Below, piece after piece: positions 48,408-60,600 of a DNA stretch of 64,000 nt (the first letter of the stretch is position 1; each line of letters opens with the position of its first letter). The notes below the pieces were generated by a model. That model made no database searches, was not told the origin of the DNA, and worked only from the letters and a program-made list of their open reading frames with translations. The translations under genes were made by a program, and so were the position numbers. The DNA comes from Hypomesus transpacificus (Eukaryota; Chordata; Actinopteri; Osmeriformes; Osmeridae): the NCBI RefSeq assembly GCF_021917145.1, contig NC_061063.1:6143944-6207943 (forward strand), written 5' to 3'.

Positions 48408-51400
48408 TGTTTGAATCCTGCTCCGTTTGTTCTGTTTCCTGCTCTGGTACTAGAACACAGGAAGTGCTCCAATCATGCCGGTTTCCTCTATGAAAAAAAA
48501 CACGAGAGAGCGAGAGGGAGAGAAAGGGGAGGGGGGTTGGGGGAGTGAACTAGAGATAGGAGGCAGGGATAGGGAGGAGGGAGGGAGGGATGGAGGGGGC
48601 GTGGAGCCAGGGACAGAGAAAGAGACTGGCAGACAGGGGAGGAACAGGGGATTTAGCTTGTTATCAAAAAAAAGCTCTAGATAACCAGGGCAGATTATCC
48701 CACACTCTGCAAATCACCTCTCGAAACCCAACAAGCTTGGTAGAAGAGCGGACTGGAGGAGAGGAGAGCGAGGATGAATAAAAAACATGAAATGAGAGGT
48801 GAGGTTTTTCACTGGGCTGTTATGAGTTTCTCACTGTCTGATGAGTGACAGGGAGAGAGAGAAAGAGAGAGAGAAGGAGAGAGAGGAGTGACTGCAACAT
48901 TCATCACTTCTTTGTAATCCAGGTTTGAATCACCAGAATCCAACACCCCCTCGCTCTCCTAAAGGCCTCCCTTGCTCGCTCGCTCTCCCCCTCTTTCTTT
49001 CTTTCTCTCCCAGCACAAAAACCACTGTCCACAGAGAGAGGCAAAGGATACAGGAGGAGTAGAGAGACGGAAAAAGAGAAAGAATGAAAGAAAAGAAAGA
49101 GGGTGGGAGAGAGGGAGGGAGGAGAATGATTTGAGGGAGTCAGCTAGCCAGCAAAGACAAAAAAACTCTTATCAATAACGGCTTGTCTTTTTCCAAAACA
49201 AACATTGTTCACTCTTTCTCGCTCTCTCACATATTTCTCCCCCGCTCCATACAAGTACATCCTTCCCTCTTTCTATCTATGTCTTTCTTCCCAGGTTACC
49301 AGGCAGTATTGCAGATAGGGGTTTGATGCCTGTGTAGAACGACGGCAAAAGACAGCTCGCGAGAGAAAGAAGTGGGTGATATTCACAGCAGGCTTCACAT
49401 GTGCATTCCCCTCGGCTGCCCCAGTGAAACCCAATACAGCTGCCTCAGTGGTGTGCGTGTGTATAAAGGAGAGGTTAACTGTGTGTGTGTGTTTTTGTCT
49501 GTGTGTGTGTGTGTGTGTGTAAGAGGGGGTGACTGCGAGTGTGTAAGAGGGGGTGACTATGTGTGTGTGTGGGTTGGTTATGCAGAGAGGCCCTAAGGAG
49601 GCCTCCCAGACAAATGAATAGCCAGCCAGCCTGATGAATCCAGCAAGCATGACACCCTGGCTCACAGACAGTTAAGGCAGACACCAGCTCACTAGCTAGT
49701 TCATCCCCCTTCTTTCTTACACTCCCTCAAGAAGTGTAAGAAACCCTCAGTGCTACTGTGGCTGTGCATCCGTCTGTCTTCTGGTTCTCTCACTTCTTCA
49801 CCTCCACCACGTGCAGCTCGCCTCTTCTTCTTTGTTCCATTTCTCAGCTGCTCTGATGTTTGTTTGAAGACCTCTGGCAGAGGAACACATGCCTGCGCTC
49901 TCTGTCTCATTTGACTTCTCTCTCACACTCACTCCAAAACACTCTGCTGCTCTTTAGCCCAGACACACACACACATATTCTCTCTCTCTCCCTCCCTCCC
50001 TCCTTCCCCTTCTCTCTGTCTTTTCCCCTCCTCTAACTGTTGCTGTGGGGCGCCCGTGCCCTGCATGTCAAACATGCTAAATACTCTACTCTTTCTTTTT
50101 AACTGCCCCTCCCTCAGCCCCACCCCCTCCCCTCTCTCCCTCCCCTCTCTACCTCCCTCTCTCCCCCCCGCTCCCTCTCTCTCTCTGTCAGTTGCGCTGC
50201 AGCTGTCAGTGCGGCGTCCAAGGCAAACGTCTTTATGGAGACAAAAGGGGTTTGTCAGTTAACCAAACCCCCGACAAACCCCCCCACCCCTACACACACA
50301 CACACACACACACACACAGTCACTAACGCTCCATGACCCACATCTAACCGCCAATTCACACACATATACACAGTCATACGTACACACACACACACCACAC
50401 CAAATGCTCACATGTGGGCCAGCCACCAGGAGAGATGGAAAGAATAAAAGGATAAGGAGAGGAGAGGAGAGGGGGAGGGAGGGAGCTCATGGGACGGATA
50501 AAACGAGCATGTCTATGTAACATACCAATCACCAACCCCCCTTCCCTCTGGTTCTGTCCTGTCCCTGGTCTCCTGCAGTCTGTCTGCCCCCCCCCCCCCC
50601 CCACTCCAATTTTCATTCATTCGTCCTTTTAGCTGGTTGTCATGGCTGCTTACAGAGTCACTGCCTCCCTCCCTCCCTCCCTCCCTCCCAGGTATGTCAT
50701 CCTTTATTAGGTTTCAGCCTCAGCTAAGAGGTCATGCTCTCTGAGGGAAAATGTCAGACTGGAACCGCAGGGAAAGTCAAAATAAAGGGTGGTTAAGTGG
50801 CTGTGTGGTTGGCTTCACACACAACACACACACACAGGTGGAGGGCACTCTTTATTGACTTTGCTGGGTCGCTTGTTTGCTCATGAGAGAACACCTGTTG
50901 AAATGAAAGTGTTCTCTTATCCACCCTTCCCTCCCTCCCTTTCTCTGGGCTAGAGCGTACGCATACTCCGTCTTTCCCAACATCCATCCTATAATGCCAA
51001 CGCTCTCTCCCTCCATCCCCCTTCCTCTCCTCTATGTCCAGGCAGTACATCCTTCCCTTCTCTCACTCTCTCTTCACCTCTCTCAACCTTGCTTTCCCTA
51101 CCTCCCCCTCTCTTTTTCCAGTCTCAGCCGTAGAGATGATTAACCAGCATGCTTCACCTGAGAAGCTCAATGCCTCCACTGTTCTCTTAGCCGCCCCCCC
51201 CCCCAGCCCCCCCGCGACACAAAGCAGCATGGAACCATACCAGGAACAGCCACTGTGCTGCCTCAATACTGCCGTCTGACTGGAGACACTATCTGCCAAT
51301 CAAACAATTCTCTAATAACATTGGTCATCCTGCCGGTCAATCAAATCTAAACTCCAGAGTGGCTTTTTCCTGCATGATAGATGTGCTATCATGCTAGAGT

Positions 51401-53325
51401 GTACATTTCCTATTTATTACCTAGATATTTGTTTGGGGGCTTCAAAACACAACCACAGGTGGCCACACAAACACACATGCTTCCTCGTAGCCTGGCCAGC
51501 ACCTGCATCAGTCTGATATCCTCCTGAGGAGTGACAGTGTCAGCCTATGACCTTACGGTGCACTAACCCCCCCCCACCCCCCCTACACCCTCCCTCCCCC
51601 CTTCCCCCCAACAGCACAGAGAGTTAGCCCCTTGTGTCATGGCCATCTCCCAGCCTCGTCCCTCAGGAAACACCACTGCACCTCTGCATGGTTATTTATA
51701 TACGTCGTTATCTGAACCATTATGCTGGCGGCGCTGCTGATGTGAAAGGGGAGTATTTATTTGGGTTGGTCTGAAAACAGAGGTATGTGATGATGAGAGA
51801 GAGAAAGAGTGTGACACACAGAGAGAGGCCTGTCCTGACATGCTAGTTTAATTCCTAACAGCTGAAACAATACTGGACTCTGAGAGTAGAGAGAGCAACA
51901 CACACACACACACACACACAGGCCAGATCTCTTGGGCTACAGGAAAGGAGGGTCAGAGGAGTCAGAGCTCTCGTATGATTAGAGAAACTGTGTTAGTCTG
52001 ATCCAATCATGTACTCAGGCGGAACACAAACACAGAAGATGAGACGTCAGGAGGAGAGATCAGGGGAAGAGACCGGGGAGGAGAGACCAGGGGAAGAGAC
52101 CGGGGAGGAGACATGACAGGAAGACGGCCGAGGAGGAGGGAGCTCAGAGTGAAGCGTCTAGGGACTGGACAGGGAAGCGGACTGGACCACGTGTGACAGA
52201 TCGTCGAGGCAACCACCGCAGCTACAGGAGATGCAGGGCTTGATGTATTACCAAATGACATCATCGAGGTTAGAGTCATAATAACTGTCTCCAACAGACC
52301 TCACACCCTGACACGAATACTCCACACCAATGTTGTGTGTGTTGGGGTGGTGGCTGGGGGGGGGTGAGGACAGGGGTAGACGTGAGGCTATGATTTACAG
52401 GTGGCATTCCCTTTTCCCCCCTCCACCCCCCTGCCTACTAAGCTACCCTGCCCAGGTCAGCCCTGGAATGCCCATATGGAGTGGGGGAGGGGGGGCTCCT
52501 GTACCCCACACGCTGCAGTATGTCAGCTGCTCTGGGCCTAAGGGGGATACCAATGCCACACCTTGGTTAGTGTGTGTGGGTGGGTGTGTGTGTGTGTACA
52601 CTACTGTATGAGTGTGTGGAGGGTGGGAGACAGCTGAGATTCCGGTCGCACCCCCGAAAAAGTCTGGAATTAGAAACATCCTCCCATGTAGGCTCTGTCC
52701 GGACACACACACACACACACACACACACGCCTGGACAATCCTTACGGCACATCTAAGTACATACATATATTCCACAAGCGCACATGTGTAGTTCTTGAAA
52801 TAACTCACATGACAAACAACCCAACTTGGTCCAATGCAAGTACGCACACACACACACACAAAACACATTTTACATGCCAATTCAAATATCCTTTTTCTCC
52901 ATCTTTCCTTTCCTTCTTCCTCTTCTCCATTCTTTCCCTCCCTCCCTCTCTTTGTAACTTAATGCAATCTGTTATAGAGTTCAGTCAATCGACAGATTCA
53001 TGTGAAAATATCCCCTTCTACCCACCACTCACACCCAGACACACACTTGCTTGAAACTCAGAGGCATGACATCATGGCTGGGGGACCTGGGGGAACGAGG
53101 TCTGGAATGAGGGGGGGGGGGGGGGGGGGGGGCAGGGGGGAGGTGTGGGGAAAGGAGAGGGGGAAGGGTGCCCCAGTCTGTTTTCAGGGCAGACAGACAT
53201 GTTTAGGTTTAAAATGACCCGACTTGGATCCATTACAGGGGAAGGGGGGAGAGGGGGAATGGGAGAGAGTGGGCTCCCTGGGCCGAAAGAGGAAATGGAT
53301 CTCTCTCTGTCTCTCCCTCTCTCTC

Positions 53326-53384
<59 letters not shown>

Positions 53385-54101
53385 CACTGCCTGTCTGTCT
53401 GTCTCTCTCTCTCTCACTTTCCCATTCCTCAGGCTCCTATAAATACCCAGTCTGCACCCAGTCTCAGTCTCTCTCTCTCAGTCTCTCTCTCTCAGTCTCT
53501 CTCAGTCTCTCCACGCTTCACATAGTGCAGAGCGTGGATGGACTTTAACAAAGTCTCATTCTTCACTGTACCACAACTACTACTGCAACCCCCTCCCTGT
53601 TTCCTCATCTCTCTCACACACACTCAGACACATTCTATTAAACGGTATCCCCTCTCTCCTTCCTCTCTCTCTCTCTCTCTGTACCTCTCACACTAGTACA
53701 TCTGAAATCATTCATTCATTTACCTAGATGCTTTTATCCAAAGCAAACTACAAATAGTTGCCAAAATAAAGTGACGTAGATTGAGGATCAGAAGTGCATA
53801 GTTAGTCAAGGAACAGTCTGTGTTTGACAGCGACAATGCAAAGTCTAGTCAGAGCTAGTCACTGCTCTGCAGCTCTTGTTCCCTCTCTCCTTTTGTTCCC
53901 TCTCTCTAAACCACTTCATCTCATCTGTCTGTTTTTTTCTTCTGCAACACATCCATCCAGCTTGGTCCCATTAAGAGTAAGACATGGGGGACAGAGAGAA
54001 TATGAGAGGGAAAGGGTGAGAGAGAGAGAGAGAGACAGAGAGAATATGAGAGGGAAAGGGTGAGAGAGAGAGAGACAGAGAGAATATGAGAGGGAAAGGG
54101 T

Positions 54102-54132
<31 letters not shown>

Positions 54133-54149
54133 TATGAGAGGGAAAGGGT

Positions 54150-54182
<33 letters not shown>

Positions 54183-54195
54183 TATGAGAGGGAAA

Positions 54196-54280
<85 letters not shown>

Positions 54281-54293
54281 TATGAGAGGGAAA

Positions 54294-54336
<43 letters not shown>

Positions 54337-56109
54337 CTGCAGAAGGGGTGGACAGAGCAGAAACGACGAGTCACAATACATTTGGAGGGAGCACAAGACA
54401 GCCCAGGGAGTCAGAGAGGGGGAGAGGGCGAAGAATGAAAGAAGAAAGGAATAGGAAGAAAGGAAGTTAAAGGAAGGGGGAGAAACCCTTTCATCCTCCC
54501 ACATAAATAAACGGGTGGAAACCATTTATCATTTCTGTCCAAGGAGAACATTACTATTCAAACACACACATACATCCAATCAATATGACTGTATATTCCC
54601 AAAAACATATTAAACCAATTAAACCAAAAAAACACCCAATTCTTCGCCAATTTATAATTTTTTGAATTCTTACTTTATGACTAATGCATACTTGCATGTT
54701 GGAAAGTGCCTGACTCAATAAGGAGGGAACTTAAAAAGTTTCCCACTGACCTCCTCGGAAGTGGACAGGATATGACATAAAGCACATGACATGGCTTGTC
54801 GTTAATTAGCTCAAACTGACAGAAGAGGCTGTGTTTGAGACATAAGACTGTGGATAGGATATAAAGGGAGGCTGGAACATAATAGAGATGCCATGTCAGC
54901 AAAACATTGCATTCTTGTGGCCAACTCCTATGGACTCAACCACGGTTAATTGAATTTCCTACAGGGATCATATGTGTGACAGCATGTGTTGCAAGCTTGC
55001 TAGAGTCGACTAGACATGGCCGGTTTAAGGGAAGGATAGCTCTAAGACTCCAAAACGATTAGTGTGATTTGTTCCCGTGTTCTAGTTTTAGCTCGATGTC
55101 CATCACCATGGTGATGACTCGAATGAGTTCCAAGCGCCGGGAGCTGGCGTCTGAGCAGTACGGGGTGGGAGGAGCCGTTAGGTGGAGAACGCTGAGGTAA
55201 CGTTGTGGTGACACTGAGCTAACGTAGCGGGAACATTGAAGAGAGGTCAGACAGGGAGTGATTCAGTACAGGGATCTGGGCCAGAGCAGCTTGTAGAGAG
55301 AAGACTGGGGCTGAGCTCTCCTTCCAGACTCCTGAACAACGTCTTTCTGCCTGCAGTGGACAAAAGTCCCCAGACGACACACACATGATCTTCAGGGACT
55401 AGGACAGGATACATCATCCCCAGGTCTATAAATACTGCTGGGAGACAGAGAGGAGGGGGTGGAAGGAGGAGGAGGAGGCCGACAAGAGGATGAAGAAAGA
55501 GAGGGAGAAAGAGGGATGGACAGAGAGTAAAGTAGGAGCCGTGCGGGGGAGGAAGGAGGGACATACAGTAGAGGATAGGGGGAGGAGGTATTGCGGGAGA
55601 AGGGGCATTGTGAAGGGGAGGGGGGGTCACCAATCATAACAACAAACTCTGCACCGCCAGCACTGGGGTGGGGTCACAGAACGAACAAGCCAGCACTGCA
55701 ACATCCAGCCCTCTTGGCGAGGAGGCGAGCAGGAAAGAAGCGAGAGGGAGAAACTGGATTAAAGCCATTCAGGGACCACAATATATCATTACTCCCTCGA
55801 TTGAATCACAGAGGCTGGAGGCAGAGCAGAAGGCTTCTGTCCCAGCTGTGTCTGGAAGAGACAGAGAGATGTTCAAGATGACAAGTGCCAGGATTGACCC
55901 GTTCTTCCGCAACTCTGGTTTCAGCCATAAGAGACGTGTGTGTAGTCATGTGGAGACCCTGACGGTGTCCTTATGGAGCTGCGATGGACCATGGCTCATC
56001 AGGACACTTCATAGATGGATGAAAAGCAGCTGCACACCAATACAGCTGCAAATAAGCAGCGTGACGACCATTTAGATCCACAAGCTGCATGTCAGCCAGA
56101 AGTATGCAT

Positions 56110-56147
<38 letters not shown>

Positions 56148-57573
56148 TAGCTCACAGCAAATAACCCAATGTATCTCCACACCAACAAAAACACTAGCCC
56201 ATTGATTACACAGAGGCCCAACTATCTCTCACAAACATCCATGCACACACACAGACACAAGAAACATTTCCAGTGAACAATCCCTCATCCTTCAACCTCG
56301 TCACATGGTTCATCCCCAAAACAACCGTGTCCTCAACACACAGGCAGTGAATGAGACTTCCACACCCTAAATATCCAGTGACAACATCTAAACACCCTGC
56401 CACATTTGACACACTCTGTCACAAACAGCCACAACATGAACAGCCACATACAACCACAACAAAAGATCACTAAAACATGTATCCATATATCTAATATGCA
56501 CCCATCCAACCATTCATCCATCCATCCACCCATCGATCCATCCATCCATCCGTTCCTACCTTAAACTCTTGCAGCTGTTGTTTAATGGTGTCCACCTCCG
56601 TCCCGACCACGCCCTGGGCCTCCAGCCCCTCCTCCGCCCTTCCCAGCAGCCCTTGGAGCTCCGCCACCAGCCCGTAGAACTCACGCACTTTCTGGGCGGC
56701 GTCCTCGATCTGCGTCAGCCTGGCTCCGCCCCTCTCCGACAGCTTGCCCGCCTGACGACTCAGGGCCTCCGTCTCCCTCCTGAGGGCCAGGAGGTCGGGG
56801 GAGGAGCCTTCGCGGCGCAGCATGGCGGTGCAGTCGCCCCCGTGACCTTCCAGCTCGCTGCGGAGTTCCGCCAGGCGGGACAGGAAGCCCCGGAGGGCCT
56901 CGGCCTGGGAGGCGAGCGAGTCGGGGTCCCGCCCCACCGGGCTCAGGCTGTCCAGCTCGTCGTCCAAATCGGCCAATCGGGAGAAGACATCCCGGACATG
57001 TGATTGGACCTCACCCACGCCCTGGAGGCGGGACTCCAGAGTGGAGCAGCACTGTTCGATCTGAGGGATAGGGGAGGCGGAATTAAAGTGACTTCTAAAT
57101 TTGATTAAAAGCAGTATTAAAAAAATTGCGTATATAACGGGAGTGGACATAAAATAAGTGTATAGCTGATGGAGGAAAAATGTGCTCAAACTGTAAAAAA
57201 AATCATACATTCCAGCAGAAAGCACCATAAGTGCTGAGTCAGGTAGGAACTTTTATGACGATACTTTGCTCAGAAATACAAAAAAATGGAAATCGATGGA
57301 TAACAGGATGCAATGGTGACGCAAAGATACAGTAGGATATAGATTTTGTATATTGTATCAGTAACCTTACAAGCCAGATTTGGGAACTGTGTAGAGGAAA
57401 GCTGCATACAGAGTCTTGAGTCAATGTTTACGCTATAAACAATGATTAAATGGTTGGAATTGTTTCGATCTCCATAATGACCATATATGAGCAGAGTAAC
57501 TCAAATATCTCAGCTAACCTGTCAGCTCAAACAGGTCCTGTTCTCTCTCAGCTCATACACACACACACACACA

Positions 57574-57642
<69 letters not shown>

Positions 57643-60600
57643 TCTGACACCCTCTCGAACAATGACTGGTGATATATTTAGCTCCCTCTTTGTCCCTATC
57701 ACCCCTTCCCTCTCACCTTCTCAGTGACATCTCCATATTCTCTCTCTGTTTGATTGGCCTGTTGCTCCAGTTTCTGTCCCCCCTCCGCGCTGCCCCCTGG
57801 TGTCTGGGGTGCGTCCTGCACCAGGCCCCGGGACAGGTCTCTGAGGTAAACCACCTGTGGTTGGAGGGATCGTAGCGCCTCCTGCTGGTTCCTCAACCTC
57901 TCCAGACTCTTATTGCTGCAGGCCTGAGGGCCCAACGCCTCCTGGACCTCAATTTGATGCCTGGCCGCTTCCAGCCTCCTCTCCACGGCCTGACGCCCGT
58001 CCTCAAACTCCTTCAGTCGGCTGGCTAGTTCCTCCAGCTGGGTGGAGCGCGCCTGGAGGCCCTCGACCAGCCTGTCCACGCTGCGGTTCAGCTGGGCCTT
58101 CTCGTCCCTCACCTCCTCCTCCCCGACCCGGCACTGCTCCAGGAGCTGGTCGGCCGCAGTGTTCAGGGCCTCCAGGAGAGGCCTGCGGCGCTCCAGGTCC
58201 AGGCCCAGCTGCTTGGTTCTCTGTAGGGCCTCGTCCAGGGCGGCGGGGTTCAGCGAGGGCCGGATCTCCGCCTCCCGGGTCTGGCACTCGGCCACCCAGG
58301 GCCCCAGCTCGGCCCGATGCTGCTGGTACGTCTCGGCCTTGCCCAGGGTGGATTTGAGGCGGTTGTGGTGGTCGGTGATGCGCTGGTTGAGCCCCTCCCA
58401 GTCCTGGCGCAGGGTGAAGAGGCGGGACTGTAAGGCCGACCGCTCCTCACCTCCAGCTGGGAGAGAGGCGAGCAGGGAGGCCCCTTCGGCCTGGATGAGC
58501 TCGTAGGGGCCTCGCTGGCTGGCCACCCCACGCTGGAGCTCCTCTGTCTGGGCTAGCAGGGCGCTGAGGGCCCCTGGCTGGCAGGGGAGGGAGTCGGAGG
58601 AGGAGTCTCGCTGGTCACACTGGTTGTCCAGCCAACTGCGAACCTCCTCAAACATCTGCTGGAACTGCTGGGTGCTAGAGAGAGCGGCTTGGAGCTGGGA
58701 AAGACCGTCCGCTACGGAGGAGAGGAACGAGGGAGAGAACAGAAAGAGAGAAGGGGGAGAGACAGTTAAACATGGCTATGGCTACCGAGTATAAGAATAC
58801 ATACACTTCCAAAAATACAACATCAATATTGAAAGTGTAGAGGACCGCAAGGTACAACAGAATGCCACCCCCCCCCCCCCCACCCCCCCCGTTAACTTAA
58901 TATATTACTTCCACGAGACTCCATTTCATAACTCCCTTAATTTAGTTAGTGGTTGATGACGAAGCTAACAGAAGCCTGACTCCTGGAACTTGAATTTTGA
59001 CCGTCCCCTGGGCTCCACTCACCAGCTCTCTCCTCCAGGCTCCGCAGGGGCCCGCTCACACTCTCCAGCCTCTTGCTAAGCTCCTCCCTCAGGTAGGGCT
59101 CAGCCACGATGGCGCTCAGCTCGCCACACAACCGCTGGGCCTCCCCCAGCTCCGCCCGCCGGCGCTCCAGCTCCGAGCGGATCTCGCCCGTCTCCTGCAG
59201 GCGCTGCTTGAGGGCCTCGGGCTGGGCACTCAGGGAGGCCTGTGCATCCAGGCGCTCGCCTAGCTGGGTCAGGCTGGAGGAGAGGTCCCGGAGCAGGGTC
59301 TGGTAGCTCTCGCTGGTCCCCTGGGCTTGGTCGATGTGCTGGGAGCGCTGGGCCAGGCGAGACATCAGGCCCTCCCACTGCTGGGAGATGGAGCCCAGCT
59401 CTGAGTGCACCTGAGGACAGAGCAGAGCGGGAGGGGGCACTCTTATGCACTCTTTGAATAATACTCCATTTTCTAATCGCTCTGCATGCTTTATAGCATT
59501 CATGTAGGTTATCAGGCTGTCCACATCAATCCTTCAGCCCACCTCCTCCAGGTCCTTGGGGTCCTGTTGGCCGTCTCCTGACGGGGAGAGGATGCCCTCA
59601 GCAGCCTGGGTGAGCTGCTGGAACTGGGGCGCCCGTGTCTCAAACTCCCGTAGCATGAACTGGGGAGGACCATGGAGAAACCAGAGGAGGACAGTAAGGT
59701 GGTGAGTACACTGCAAACGATAGACTCCACAGTACAGTCAATGTGAGGCTAGCTCATTTTATACGGCTTCTACTGGTTTATCATGTTACTGTTCCAAGTA
59801 AATGGTCAAACATAAACATAAATGTACCAGCCTGGTGTGTGTGTGTACTCTACCTGCACTTGTTGTTTCTGTGTGTTAAGCATGTTGGGGTCGATACTCA
59901 AGGGTCCCAGCACACTCATCATAAGCTCCTTTTCTCTCAGCCACGGACCCAGCTGACTGGCTGCAGTGGCAAAGCTACCCAGCCTATCAGCACAGGTCTC
60001 CAGTTCAGTCTGTCGCTGGGCTGCCGTCTGATTGGCCTTCTCCCAGCGTGCGTCTAACAAAACAATCAATCAAATCCAGGTTGAGAAATCAATGCACTCC
60101 AGCTATTCTAATCAAGCTCAGACAGTGCAAATGTGAGTGGAATGTATAATTACATTTTCTAACTTGAACCACTTGCACTCAGTTATTGGGAACACTTTGA
60201 AGACCTAAAGGCAGCCATTTTGCGTCTCTGTCTTCAGTCTCTCCATGACTCATGCTGGGTGCCTTGACTCATGCTGTAAAGCTGTGTGTGTCTGAGTGTA
60301 CTCACTGTGGGGGTAAATGTTCTTCTTCTAAAGACCCAACCTTTATACACTGCACTACGGTAAAAATATCAACATTAAGAACAAAGACGAATGTATTTTG
60401 CAGGAACACCTCCCACTCTCTCTCTACCTAGCATCGATCTCAAACCGACCTCCTTCGTTCTTTCTTTCTCTCCCTCCTTCCCCGTCTCTCTTTTCATCCA
60501 TCGAACCACCTATTCAGTTCGGTGACCCCCAACTGTGCTCCCTCCAATTACTTCCAGCACCCACACTCACAGTCCTCACAGCACATCCTGCTCTGATACA

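Larger units (their letters stand above)
46640..56559. other. macf1: Long macf1 intron upstream of the nested exon
   Basis: Almost 10 kb without a supported coding exon. It is packed with simple repeats: CT at 48361-48402 and 49980-50185, CA at 50297-50320 and 51901-51920, poly-G at 53111-53132, CT/CTGT at 53300-53425, a GA minisatellite at 54001-54335, and CA at 56113-56143. The stretch 54530-55240 is the longest part free of repeats and could hold regulatory sequence. Confidence 0.5.

Noticed and set aside
55107..55197. Plus-strand frame starting at CCATGGTGATG and ending AGG before TAACG
   Set aside because: Looked like a small exon, but it resembles no protein I know, sits opposite macf1, and the start is part of a perfect palindrome.
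55247..55633. Minus-strand frame of 128 codons in the long macf1 intron
   Set aside because: Pro/Leu-rich composition from a C/T-rich stretch, no splice phase fitting macf1 and no recognisable domain.
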